Shown: positions 14,201 through 22,920 of the stretch, piece after piece
How the letters are laid out: the number at the start of each line of letters is the position of its first letter
Numbering within the stretch: position 1 is the stretch's first letter
Assembly: GCA_039621445.1 (NCBI GenBank)
Contig: CP154956.1
Span: forward strand, 57,329,966 to 57,393,965
Source: Euglena gracilis
Lineage: Eukaryota; Euglenida; Euglenophyceae; Euglenales
Length of the DNA stretch: 64,000 bases
Reading direction: 5' to 3'
Translations under genes and position numbers: made by a program
The notes under the pieces: model-generated
Database searches by the model: none
The model's input: the letters and a program-made list of their open reading frames with translations, nothing else
Told to the model about the DNA's origin: nothing

Positions 14201-17200
14201 ACTTCCCTCCCCTCCCACCAAACGAAGAAATGGCATTGATGAACTTCAGACACCGTTATTCTGACAATTGAAATGAATATGTGGCTTCCAAACTTACACA
14301 ATTTGATATTGTTGATCGCATCACGATGGGCTCCCCAAAGAACAAAGCCACACAATTCAGGGAGCCAGCAAATTGGTGAATCAGTCTCATCTGCCCCAAA
14401 AAGTTCCCACAAAATTCCACGTTTACGAGGCAGACAGAGGAAAATTCCCAAACACACATGCTGACCCTCTTTGGTGTCGGATTGAGGCGGCGGATCTAGC
14501 ATTCAATGCACAACTAATTTGTTCTTTGCGTGGTTGCGTCACGTTGCCGGTGTTTTTTTTTAATAAATGGTTCCCAGACTTTGTGTTTGCACATTTGAGC
14601 AAAAGAAAACAAATTTTGTTTTGGGGGTTTAAGGTCCAGGCTTTCAAATTGCTGGTTGTACGCTGGCCCTCTGTGTCTGCACGTTCACGATTTTGCGGGG
14701 GGTGAAACCTGGGGTAACATCTTGATGCTTTTGGCATCTGAACCATGGCGCGGAGTTGTGAAACGCCCCGGGTTGACCCCCGGATATGGCTTTGGGGATC
14801 AAAATTTTTTTGGGTGCTTCGCTTCGCGCTGATCATTGAAAAAAAAATTCCACCAGCTGTCCCTGCTGGCGGACCACCCTGGGGGCAGGGGGGTCTGTGA
14901 GGATTTCCACCAGCCAAATTGGACGAGCTGCAATCCAGCCCCCCCCCCCCGTCCCAGGAGGAGGGTGCTTCGAACCCTTCGGCAGAAGCCTGGTTTTGGC
15001 AATGTTATGGCACACTGAAAATGGCCTGAAAATGGCCATTGTCAAAGGAAATATGCTTGGGTCGGCTACCCCCCCCCCCCTGGTGCGGTGGCAAGGAATT
15101 CATGACACATGGCAGCGGCCCAAATCCAATTTTCACCAATCTTGGCCTCCCCCTGTAGGTTTCTTTTTGACGAAAGTTAAGGGATTGCACAGGCAAGCAG
15201 GGGGGGGGGGTCATTTTGACCAAAATCTCAACATCTTATATTTGAAATTGTATAATTGAAGGTGGCAGACTTTTTAAACAACCATTGACAAAAACGGTTT
15301 TGACAAAATTGGTGGTAGAAAACAATTGCCTGGCTGCCACACACTCCAGCGCTCCAGCGTAGTTGCCGCGGAGGTGCTTGGCCTGGGCGCGCTGGCGCAA
15401 CAAATCTGCCTGCTTCGGGTGGATCTGCAGCAGGACGTCCAAATCTTTGATCGCCTTCTCGAACTCATTCTGTGGGGGCAGGGAAGAAAACTCGCAGTTG
15501 ATTGCAACAAGGGATTTCGCTGTTGAAATACTCGAAATGCGCAAACGTGTTTTCCTGGCACGCAGGTTCACAATGCAAAAAATCCATTTTAGAAACTTAT
15601 TGGCTCGATTCACACACCAGCTGTCCTGGATCCAAATTTAATTCAATCACCCTCCCGGCCAAATTCCCCCACCCATCCCTGCCAATGCCGGCCCATCCCT
15701 GCCAATGAAACATGGGCCCAGCACACCCGCTCCACATGGACTTCGCACCGTGCGCGCAAAGCCTCCTCGTCTCGGGGGTTGCCCTTCAGCTGAGCCGACG
15801 CCCTCGCCAGGACGGCGTCGCCCTCCGGCCCCTTCAAATCCCTCTGCGCTGTGCGCGGGGCCGCCTGTTGCGCTGCCTGCAGGCCGCTCTGTTTCCTGTT
15901 TTGAACTCCCGACAGGATCACAGCACACCTTCAAATGTTTGCCCACGCCAGAGGGGGGGGCTTTGCCCGTGTTGCTGTTATTTGGTACGGAACAGAGCCA
16001 CCTGGCTGCCGCCCCGTCCATCCCCGGGATGGTGACGGAGGCAGGCTTTCATGCAAACCGGGGCCCAGAGGGTGACGGCCAACCATTTTTGGTCCAAAAC
16101 ATGATCATGACCGTGATGGGTTGCGGGAGCGAATGGAATGGTGCCCGCGGGCCAAATAGCATCAAAACCTGACTTCCACCACTGGCCCGGTGCTCCTCCA
16201 AAGACCGAGGTTTTATCTGCAGGGGGGGGGGAATCTGCAACTTGGCCAGGGGTTTTTTTAAGACCGGGGGGGGGGGAGGGGGGGGGCCCCCCCCACCCAC
16301 CCACCCCCTGGGGGAGGGGGAGGGGGGTCCGGGGGACCCACAAAAAAATGGCCGAAAAATCGCGAAAAATGCTAAAAATAGAATTTTTTCGGCGCCTGCG
16401 GCGCCGAAAAGTATATCCCACCCCCCTCCGGGGGGACCCCCCCCGGGGGGGGGGAGGGGGTCCGGCGGACCCACCCACCCTACCCCTCCCCCTCCCCCCC
16501 CCGGGGGTCCAAACTTAAAAAAATCCCTGAACTTGGCCCTTCAAATTATGCCAATCAAAAAAATGCAAAAAAATGCAAAAAAAATGCAACTTGCATAAAA
16601 CCCCTGAGAAAAGGCTGGAATATAACAGAGTTTTGCTGCCTAAAATTAGTAAACATGTGACAATGTCGGTGTACCTGTCAATGATTCACAAAGAAGACCT
16701 CCTGGAAGACAACGGCAAGCACTGAAGCTTTGAAAATCAACACGAATGGCACCTGCACGTTCAATCCCAGCGAATCGTCCCTCCAGGCCACCATTGAACA
16801 TCAATAAAGTGGCGGCACGTTGCGTTTCATTGCACAACTTGGTATCAACACACCCAGACATGGCGACCAACATAAAATTTTTTCCAGGGCAAAATATTTT
16901 ATGCAAAAATATGCAAATTTCAGAAAAACCTGATTATGCAAAAAAAAATGCAAATTATGCAAATTGCATATTCCCCTCCTGTTATCTGTCAGAGATGAAT
17001 GACAAGACGAACCAGCATGCAAACACGCAGCGGAAATTTTTCCCTTCATGCCAAGACAGGAATCCCGTGATAAACAAAAAAAGACGCAAGAAACAACACA
17101 CCTTCTTCCCCCCAAGGGAGAAAAATGGAACCTGCAGCAAACGATCAGCATCATCCTTTTTGAGAAAGCTCACAGCACCAGCTGCAGCATGACTGGCCGC

Positions 17201-17647
17201 ATTGGAGATAATACACCGGAACGTTGCATACCAAGAGTGGCGCGCAGACAGAAAAGAGGGATTTTCTTGAAGAACCTCAAAATCAAACATACTATTGCAT
17301 TGAAAATGATCAGAAACTTGTATGCGAAGACCCAACTCACAACCTGCAGGCGAGCCAAATCACCCCGGGAAGCTGGTGCTGGAAACCGTTGCTGGAGAGG
17401 GCGCTGCACCAGCATGTGGCCACAGCCATCACATCCCCCAAAATAAATGGACACGACCCGTGAACGGCAACCGCCAGGCTGGGTGGTCACAGGGGGGCCG
17501 CGGCTGATGCGCACGGTGCGGAACGGGATTTGGAGGGAGGCCTCCAGGCACGCCACCAGTTGGGCCTCCGTGGCGGAGGGGGGCAGGTCCGGCAAATACA
17601 CGTATGCCGGGGGCAGGCTGGGGGGACCAATTCGGGCGAAATTGCTC
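1675..17647 (-). CDS. TPR-repeat protein gene with RRM-like region (partial)
   Basis: Exons on the minus strand join into an unbroken frame of about 14 tetratricopeptide units of 34 residues, with the usual pattern A(Y/F)xNRGxAY...G.Y..AI.D...AI.LNP. Upstream, exons at 17485-17647 and 17132-17179 give an RRM-like unit (strand AYVYLPDL, helix [13 protein letters not shown], strand FRTVRIS, strand GAVSFL). TPRs are protein-binding scaffolds, so an RNA-linked scaffold is a reasonable guess but no named orthologue is recognised. Both ends are unresolved: the 5' end may reach 21 kb or beyond, and the 3' end probably lies left of the window. Introns are mixed GT-AG, GC-AG and nonconventional. Confidence 0.8.
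1950..2315. repeat. Family G dispersed repeat, copy 1
   Basis: Block beginning and ending in AACCCC...TTATAA / TTATAAGTGGG inverted motifs with GGCCGACCAACC and an AT/GC-mixed core (CGGCCGCAAACCACTGAAAAA). Related copies lie at 2845-3175 and 33085-33510. It sits in a TPR-gene intron. Confidence 0.7.
2580..2666 (-). CDS. TPR gene exon, unit 13
   Basis: [19 protein letters not shown] then HHEHAI. Acceptor GTTGCGCAG. The 3' end was placed so that the TPR spacing into the next exon is normal; its intron class is unresolved. Confidence 0.75.
2845..3175. repeat. Family G dispersed repeat, copy 2
   Basis: Same order of motifs as the block at 1950-2315, including GGCCGACCAACCA and the core GAGACTGACCATCATTG; lies in the neighbouring TPR-gene intron. 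Confidence 0.7.
3745..3789 (-). CDS. TPR gene exon, unit 12
   Basis: [15 protein letters not shown], joined to the previous exon after TTG-ATTTC with inverted ends CAGGGGGAA / CAAGGGGAA. The downstream boundary is not resolved and may lie some bases further. Confidence 0.8.
4041..4115 (-). CDS. TPR gene exon, units 11-12
   Basis: [20 protein letters not shown] then NKREY. Acceptor CCTGTGCAG (conventional); 3' side GGC-CAGGGGGAA (nonconventional). Confidence 0.9.
4386..4499 (-). CDS. TPR gene exon, units 10-11
   Basis: [20 protein letters not shown] and [18 protein letters not shown]. Acceptor TGCCCCACAG; the donor is AAG/GCATGT, a GC-AG intron required by the exact TPR join SK-AIEVNP. Confidence 0.92.
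5424..5651 (-). CDS. TPR gene exon, units 8-10
   Basis: [40 protein letters not shown] and [20 protein letters not shown]. Acceptor TTTTTTCCAG, donor GTGTGTCAC; phase 0 at both ends, 76 codons. Confidence 0.93.
5981..6589. mobile_element. Family B MITE-like element, copy B1
   Basis: A 609-bp block with a perfect 16-bp terminal inverted repeat (CAGGGCAGAACGGGAA), flanked on both sides by CCCCCGGG. Its interior recurs at 12425-13607 and 19797-20435. ORFs across it (GVKKWGFGW...) recur in every copy and are repeat shadows, not genes. Confidence 0.8.
6930..7320. repeat. Family O repeat, copy O2
   Basis: Shares with the element at 59582-60025 the motifs GCTAGACACTGGAAAAAATGG, a purine/pyrimidine core with CGCCGAGGTGAAAATGAGG, and the end CAAATTTGAACTAGCTGCAATCC. 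Lies in a TPR intron. Confidence 0.6.
7371..7476 (-). CDS. TPR gene exon, units 7-8
   Basis: [18 protein letters not shown] then [14 protein letters not shown]. Starts after CTG-ACCAA (nonconventional) and ends at a GTGTGAC donor (conventional), so the two intron types flank one exon. Confidence 0.88.
7560..7930. repeat. Family O repeat, copy O3
   Basis: Diverged copy (CATTTGCTAGCCATTTTTCTGG, then CAAATTTGGACAAGCTGCAATCG) inside the nonconventional intron between TPR exons 8539-8581 and 7371-7476. Confidence 0.55.
7905..8345. repeat. Family J repeat (GAGCCTCCTCGAACG palindromes), copy 1
   Basis: Clusters of GAGGCTCTCGAGCCTCCTCGAAC around a segment GGGCCTCCAAACAGTTGC. A second copy at 27925-28335 is in opposite orientation, and a remnant lies at 47555-47640. 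Confidence 0.6.
8539..8581 (-). CDS. TPR gene small exon, unit 7
   Basis: A 43-nt exon, [14 protein letters not shown], between a conventional acceptor (TGTCTCAG) and a nonconventional 5' intron end GAG-CAGGCTACCG whose inverted partner closes the intron at 7477-7484. Confidence 0.8.
8791..8917 (-). CDS. TPR gene exon, units 5-6
   Basis: [20 protein letters not shown] then [17 protein letters not shown]. Acceptor TTCATTGCAG. The frame requires the 3' splice at CAGT/GCGTG, which would be a GC donor; this end is the least certain. Confidence 0.82.
9634..9736. repeat. TA microsatellite
   Basis: About 100 bp of near-perfect TA with a short TG run, immediately left of the Tc1/mariner element, whose TA target preference fits this site. 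Confidence 0.9.
9742..10881 (+). mobile_element. Tc1/mariner-type transposon, decayed
   Basis: Inverted ends CTCTGTTCCATAAATCTTC (left) and GGAACAGAG (right) extend inward through CACGTGCCCCAAAA...TTTTTGTGTGCATTGGTGAAACAG, roughly 70 bp. TA repeats lie on both sides. The left repeat carries an internal triplication of a 24-bp unit (AATCTTCACGTGCAACTGTATACA). A transposase remnant lies inside. It sits antisense in a TPR intron. Confidence 0.88.
10211..10729 (+). pseudogene. Tc1/mariner transposase C-terminal remnant
   Basis: The open frame ends with the DDE catalytic half: [16 protein letters not shown], then [18 protein letters not shown]. The second Asp (QDGA) and the Glu (DPVE) are both present, separated by about 35 residues. 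The first Asp region and the DNA-binding domain are not continuous with it; pieces such as [13 protein letters not shown] lie upstream in other frames. Probably inactive. Confidence 0.85.
10885..10938. repeat. TA/TG microsatellite right of the mariner element
   Basis: Alternating TATA and TGTG directly after the right inverted repeat. Confidence 0.85.
11084..11285. repeat. TA-rich and TG microsatellite
   Basis: About 200 bp of TA/TATAA repeats ending in TG and TA runs, upstream (in gene sense) of the donor of the TPR exon at 11428. Confidence 0.85.
11428..11583 (-). CDS. TPR gene exon, units 4-5
   Basis: [20 protein letters not shown] then [20 protein letters not shown] and ALADYNQ. Acceptor CTGTGTTGCAG, donor GTGTGTGC. 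The intron after it carries the Tc1/mariner relic and TA/TG microsatellites. Confidence 0.88.
12425..13607. mobile_element. Family B composite, two bodies in tandem (B2/B3)
   Basis: Starts CAGGGCAGAGCGGGAA and ends TTCCCGTTCTGCCCTG. The internal core (CACCGATTTCGGGAAAA..., then GAAAATGTTGAATTTTTGG...) is read through twice, with an internal CAGGGCAGAATGGGAA at about 12977, as if two copies had recombined. Confidence 0.7.
14008..14170 (-). CDS. TPR gene exon, units 2-4
   Basis: [20 protein letters not shown] and [20 protein letters not shown]. Acceptor CTCGTGCAG, donor GTATGTG, both conventional. Confidence 0.88.
15345..15469 (-). CDS. TPR gene exon, units 1-2
   Basis: [18 protein letters not shown] followed by [21 protein letters not shown] on both sides: acceptor CCCCCACAG, donor GTGTGTGG. 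In phase with both neighbours. Confidence 0.85.
15727..15880 (-). CDS. TPR gene exon (start of TPR unit 1)
   Basis: Ends with [14 protein letters not shown], which continues into [15 protein letters not shown] in the next exon to make a TPR. The donor is CGG/GTGTGC. The 5' boundary is uncertain; an Ala/Gln-rich stretch precedes the TPR. Confidence 0.7.
16247..16529. mobile_element. Family A MITE, copy A1
   Basis: 283 bp, ends CAGGGGTTTTTTTAAGACC / ACTTAAAAAAATCCCTG, flanked by exact 8-bp repeats AACTTGGC (16239-16246 and 16530-16537). Interior has a palindrome TTCGGCGCCTGCGGCGCCGAA and G-run/C-run arms. Confidence 0.92.
17132..17179 (-). CDS. RRM-like exon, second part
   Basis: Reads [16 protein letters not shown], the beta3-alpha2 piece expected after the preceding exon; the joined loop ([14 protein letters not shown]) has a normal RRM length. 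The 3' end is either CTGCAG/GTTCC or a few bases earlier. Confidence 0.6.
17485..17647 (-). CDS. RRM-like exon, first part
   Basis: Reads [34 protein letters not shown] and [13 protein letters not shown]: the beta1-alpha1-beta2 part of an RRM-like fold. Upstream it abuts element C1 across an 8-bp direct repeat, and a conventional-looking acceptor (CTCTCCAG) lies on the far side of that element. It joins the next exon through a nonconventional intron (ACC-CAG ... CTG-CAGCT). Confidence 0.65.
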
Positions 17648-17652
17648 TGGAC

Positions 17653-18120
17653 CATACATCTCTCTAAGGTTTTGCGAACCCCCCGGGGGGGGGGGGGGGG
17701 GGGGCTGCAGCCAGCCCCGATTTGGGCCCAGCCCAGCCGCAGCAGCCCCCTCCCCCTGGCTAGCCCCCCAGCTAGCCAGCCTCTTTTTGGGGGTCCAGCC
17801 CAAAATTTTTCGGCGCAAAACGCCGAAATTTTTTGAAAAACTGTGTTCAAAAGTGGCCAAAAATGGGGTTTGGGGGGCGTTTGGGGCATTTTTGGGGGGT
17901 TTCAGATGCATCATTTTTTTCAAAACTGTGTTTTGCAGGTCATTTTTGGGCATTTTTCCAATTTCAGTCCAGCTCGCCCCGGTTCGGGTCCAGCCGGGGT
18001 CCAGCCCCCCCCCCCCCCCCCGGGGGGGGGGCGGGCTAGCCAGCCCAAATTTCTAGCCAGCCCAAATTTCTAGCCCTAGCCCAGCAACCCCCCCCCCCGG
18101 GGTCCTTAAAGAGATGTATG
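17653..18120. mobile_element. Family C element, copy C1
   Basis: 468 bp between CATACATCTCTCTAAGG and CCTTAAAGAGATGTATG. Flanks CTCTGGAC / CTCTGGAG match at 7 of 8. Nearly the same sequence, inverted, forms clathrin intron 4. Here it sits at the start of the RRM-like exon. Confidence 0.9.
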
Positions 18121-18597
18121 CTCTGGAGAGGACACAATCAATAATAAAACAATTCAAAAACAAAAAAATGCACCACTTTGCCAATCTGAGAATCGGGATG
18201 TGGGGTTTACCTGGGGGGGGGGGACTGCGGCAGCTAATTTTTGAGAAGGCAACCTTGAAAGGGGGCAATAATCTTGACAACTCAGGAGGGGGGCAGCCAC
18301 CCACCGTCGCAGCAGCTCCCTGTCGGCCTGGAAACAGCCTCTGGTAGCTCTGCAGCCCTTTTCCTCAGCATGTGTCTGAGGAAAAACAAGGCAAAATCTG
18401 CAAAAAAAATTTGTGGTGTTTGGTGGGTATGTACTTCTATATCTGTGTGCGCGCAGCATCCCTGGCTTCACCACAAAACATAATATAAGAAGGCAAAAAA
18501 AGACAATAATTAAAAATAGGGAAGATGGGGGGGTATGCCAACCAGCTGGGAAAACTGGCAGACAACCTGGTTATTCGCTGTTATCCCATTGGAAACA

Positions 18598-18632
18598 GGG
18601 GTTTTTTAAGACCGGGGGGGGGACACTGGCAA
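18598..18632. repeat. Solo left end of a family A element
   Basis: ACAGGGGTTTTTTAAGACCGGGG with no matching right end nearby; a truncated copy. Confidence 0.55.
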
Positions 18633-18777
18633 AGAAACATTTCTGCAGCGTCAAACTCTGGGGGGGGGGATTGGTCATAGATAAGATTGGTTCGGACAAA
18701 ATTGGGCGCTTTTCTAAAAAAATCCAGAAATATTTGGGCACCCTTCAAAAATCGGTCTGGAAAAATCTGACCCCAGC

Positions 18778-19092
18778 CATGCTTGTGCTTACCGACCGGG
18801 GGAGGGGGGGTGGGTGCTATAGGGTGCCTACCCCTAGCAGGCACACCCTCCCCAGGGGGGGGGGGGTAGGGATCCGGGGGGAACCCAGAAAATTTTCATT
18901 GAAAATGGCCTTTTCTGGGCCTTTTCCGGGCCCCTGGCGCCGGGGTCGGAGGGGGGTGCCTGCTAGGGGCAGGCACCCCCCAAAACCCTACCCCCCTCCC
19001 CGGGGGAGGGGTCGGATCGGGTGCTCTGGGGTGCCTGCCCCTAGCCCCCCCCCCCCCCCCGTGGAGTAGGCACCCGACTAAACACAATCCTG
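18778..19092. mobile_element. Family N element, copy N2
   Basis: Ends CATGCTTGTGCTTACCGACC / AAACACAATCCTG, flanks ACCCCAGC / GCCCCAGC (7 of 8). Interior motifs GCCTACCCCTAGCAGGCAC and GGCGCCGGGG are shared with N1 at 43725-43987. Confidence 0.8.
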
Positions 19093-19274
19093 GCCCCAGC
19101 ACCCCCAGGGTAGAACTTTTTTGCCATCCCAGAGCCAGAATCCTCAAAAGCGTGCGGAAATGCTTCGGCAATTTTTGACCAACCAATTCTGTCTGAAACA
19201 ATTTTATCTATGACCAGTCTCCCCCCCCCCCCCAGCAGCCAACCAGCAACAGCATCTCATCACACCGCATCACT

Positions 19275-19405
19275 GGCTCGGACAAATTCGCCAGGGACTG
19301 CATGTCGGGGCTGGCCTTGTGGCTCACCGCCTGTGGGCTCAGCAACGGGCTCTCTTTCTGGCCCTCCTTCCGCGGCAGTCCAATGCGAACCCGCTTCCTG
19401 CGGGT
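19275..19405 (-). CDS. Putative exon, basic linker region
   Basis: The minus frame reads KRVRIGLPRKEGQKESPLL and MQSLANLSEPVM with strong G/C preference at third codon positions. An acceptor-like CACCCGCAG precedes it. No domain is recognised; it may belong to the RRM/TPR gene. Boundaries are approximate. Confidence 0.35.
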
Positions 19406-19796
19406 GAAATGCAGAAAATGGTACATTTGGAACTGTGGAGGTGAAAATGTGGCACAGTTCAAAATCAAATGCAGAAAGCCAATGCATTTGATGGCTTCAG
19501 CTTATTTAGCGGTGGGGGGGGGGGTGCTTGGAAAAGGGGAATTTAACAACTCAAAAAAATTGGTGCTTTGCCCCGAAAAAATCACTTCCTTTTTTGAGGG
19601 CAACTGCTCAGCTGAAGACATATTGGGCCTAAAAACATATGTGACAATACCTGACCACATCAACCTTTGGGTTTGCTGAACTTTTCAAGAAAACCTCATG
19701 AAAACAAACGAGAAAAATTGCTTTCCAGGAACATGAATACACACACACACACACACATATTCATCATATATTATATATCGTCCACACTTGGGGGGT

Positions 19797-20435
19797 CAGG
19801 GCAGAACGGGAAGGCCTGGGGTGGGGAGGGGGGGAGGGTGGGTCGACCCCCCACCCACCACAGCATTTTCACCGATTTCGGGAAAACGGGGATTTTGGCC
19901 AGAAAACTTTTTGAATTTTTTTTGAAAAATGAACCCAAAGCACATGATTTTTTGATGGAAAACTACACTTTTTTCACAAAAAATCTCAAAATTTTCCGTC
20001 CTAAAAGTTGGTAATTTTTTAGGAGGGGGGGGGTGAAAAAAACGAAAGTCAAAAAAAAGTGGACAAAATTTTTGGCACAATCAAATTTTACTGACATTTT
20101 TTCTCATTGAACTTTTTTGGACTTTCAATGGCATTTTTTTTGCATCAAAAACCTCTCAAAATCAACATTTTGAGAAAATGTCAAATTTTTGGAAGGTGTG
20201 AAAAAAATGGGGTTTTGGGTGGTTTTTGGGGGGCCCCCGATATGGGTCCCAAAATGGTCAAAAAAAAACACCCGGTGCCGAAGGCGCCGGCAAAAAATTT
20301 TTCGGGTCCAAAAATTGGTGCTCCCGGAAATACAGGAAGAGGTGGTGGGGGGGGGGGGTGCCATGCAGGGGGAGGGGGGGGGTCGACCCCCCCACCCACC
20401 ACCCTGGCTGTTCGGCCGATTCCCGTTCTGCCCTG
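19797..20435. mobile_element. Family B element, copy B4
   Basis: Full-length copy with the same 16-bp inverted ends as B1. The flanks are G-runs, so a target-site duplication cannot be judged. Confidence 0.75.
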
Positions 20436-20829
20436 GGGGGGGGTCCCCATTTGCTTGATGCAGAGAGGTTGCATTGACAGCAGCACACCCGCAGAGGAAG
20501 AAGAACGGGATTTGTGTCAAGGGCTTTGCTGCCCCATCAGTGGGGAAATAAAGCTCCACCACCCCAGCCCCTGCAACAAGTGACAAAGAGGTGAAGGGAG
20601 GCAAGAAAAACATCAGAATTCTTTGCCAAAACTTCAAAGAAATTACATCCCACAATCTCAGTGACACAAAAATGGGGATGAGCAGAGGAGACTGAAACCA
20701 CACCATGGACCAAACCAGAACGTAAAACATAGCTTTAAAAAAGCCACCAATTTGGAGCTGATAAAAGTGGTTTTTGGAACAGACTAGTATTGGCGGCATG
20801 CGGCAACTCCGATTGGGCGAGAGTTCACC

Positions 20830-20990
20830 TTGCAGCTTAATTCTCTCTGGGTGAACGTCCAAATCCGCCAAGGCATCCACGATGCGCTGCTGGTTCACGG
20901 TGGCGGGCACATCCATCAGGTTGATGCAGCACCCAGTGGCCTCCTGGGGGGCGTCCACCGCCCGGGGCAGCACCCCGGACGACTTCCTCT
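20830..20990 (-). CDS. Putative upstream exon, RRM-like half-domain
   Basis: The minus frame reads VDAPQEATGCCINLMDVPAT, QQRIVDALADLDV and PERIKLQ, with G/C-rich third positions like the real exons. The strand-helix-strand order resembles an RRM start. A donor-like CAAG/GTGAAC follows, but the join to the next candidate exon is not in frame by simple GT-AG, so ends are approximate and membership in the TPR gene is inferred from strand and order. Confidence 0.4.
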
Positions 20991-21118
20991 GCGGCGCGGG
21001 AAACCAACCCCGTCCCGACTGGCGACGACAACCACCACGGACGCAACCTTGACAACCTTGACGGGATCTTTCGAAAATCCAGGTCATTGTCATTCTTCAA
21101 CTGCAAATGCAATGGGGG

Positions 21119-21192
21119 TGCTTCCGTGCACCGTGCACGGTACACGGTGCACCGTGCACCGTGCACACGGTGCACGGTGCGTGCACCATGTG
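21119..21192. repeat. GTGCACCGTGCACGG palindromic array
   Basis: About 75 bp built of overlapping CCGTGCACGG / GGTGCACC palindromes; a related degenerate block is at 21711-21752. Confidence 0.8.
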
Positions 21193-21914
21193 TTTCGCAC
21201 CGCGTGGCACTGCGTGACAAGAATCAGGTACAACCCAAAATGACTGAATGAGAGAAAAACACCCGCAAAAGCGCCTATCGATTACAGAATTGCAAAATAA
21301 AGCCATTTGAGCGAATTTGGTCATTTTTGGGTGTTTTTTTTTGGCCCAAATCACCTGGTGTTGCCTCCAGATCTCACCAAATCTGTACCAATGGTCACTG
21401 AGTCTGTGCCATTGACCACAAAATGGCCAAAAGAGGCCAAAAAAAAAACAGGCAAAAAGTGGGTAAAAGCAGTCAGAAGTGGTTTAAATGGCCACAAATG
21501 TGCAAAAACAGCCAGAAGCAGCCAAGAATTGGCATAAATGAAACAAAAATATATTCAAACAGACAAAAGTGGTCCAAAATGGCCAAAAAAAGCCAAACAG
21601 GCTGAAAGTTGCTGGTTGGCAGGAAACCAGGCGAAAAAAAGAATGGAAATCAACTGCAGATGGTGTACTGGTGGAAATTTGTGAAAATTGCACATTCGGA
21701 AATGATCTTCTCACGTGGTGCACGCGGTGCGCCACGTGGTGCGCGCGGTACGGAAGCATCCCCAGTGGGAAACAGACAGATGATATTGAATGGAACTGCA
21801 AAGAAAACGGTGGGGAAATCACTGCGCACCGTTTTTGGCCAAGCATGAAAAATAGATGACTCGTTCAGACCTCACTTGCAAACAGTGCCTCCAAAAAGAG
21901 TAATGGCACGGGAC

Positions 21915-21985
21915 CCCTAACCCCCCCTACCCCCTAACCCTCCCCCTACCCCCTAACCCCCCCCTAACCAACCAACCCCCTAACC
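21915..21985. repeat. Degenerate CCCTAA-type (telomere-like) repeats
   Basis: Run of CCCCCTAACCC / CCCCTACCCCC units resembling a decayed C-rich telomere strand. It lies far from any sequence end, so it is interstitial or chance low complexity. Confidence 0.55.
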
Positions 21986-22019
21986 CATCAGAACCAAAAA
22001 AACACAAAATTTTTCGACG

Positions 22020-22920
22020 AAAGAGCGGGTCATATGCAACTGTTCAGCACGGCGGGGGGGGGGGGGGCTCTGCCCCCCATAACACAATCCCAAATTCGGA
22101 AGAATTTTTTGAGGAAAGAGCGGGTCGCATGAAACTGTTCGGCATGGCGACCCGCTCTTTTTTCAAAAAGTTCATGCGCTCTTCAAAAAATGCATGCGTT
22201 CTGGGGGGGGGTTTGGGGGGGGGGCGGAGCCCCCCCCCCCCGAACCACCCCCCCCCCAGAACCAAAATAACACAACCAAAAAATTGAGGAAAAAAAATTG
22301 AGGAAAGAGCGGGGCCAGGGGGTCAAAAAAACGTTCATTTTGGGCGAAAAAACAGTTTTTCCAGGTCCAGGAGGCCAAAAAACATGCTTTTGGACAAAAA
22401 ATCCCCCCCATAACGCCCCCCTACCCCCTAACCAGGGGGTTAACATTTCATATAACAGGGATGGGGTGAATGGGGGGTCTACATTTCATTAACATTTCAG
22501 AAATTGCCGTAAAATCACTGGAAATCACCGAAAAAGAGTGTAATTTGCAAATTATGTATTACGCGGAATTTCCAATGCTAGTCCTTTCGGCCTTCCATGA
22601 CATGCATGTTCCGTTAAGAGCTCAGCACTATTCAAAACCTGGTTAGGCCCCCCATACCTGTTTTATTGGATTTTGTTCTACTTTTTCGACCCATTTTTTG
22701 ACCCCAAATCAATCATTTTCGGCCGCAAAATGGGACGCTGGCGGGTCGAAAAACGCTCATTTTCGGCCCAAAAACAGTTTTTCCGGGTCTGGGAGGCCAA
22801 AAAACATCGTTTCAGGCAAAAAAAAGTTTTTGATTTTTTTGACTTTTTTTTGGCCCAAAACGGCTAAATCGGACAGTGGAAAAAGTGTACAGAACGGCCA
22901 CGAAAACGGCCATATCTCGG
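22020..22920. repeat. Family E repeats (AAAGAGCGGGTC..., AGGCCAAAAAACATCG)
   Basis: Several partial units: GAAAGAGCGGGTC with inverted GACCCGCTCTTT at about 22021-22170, and (T)CCAGG(A)GGCCAAAAAACAT at about 22355-22390 and 22775-22810. Similar pieces lie at 60-95 and 42235-42260. No coding sequence is recognised in 21240-23500. Confidence 0.5.
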
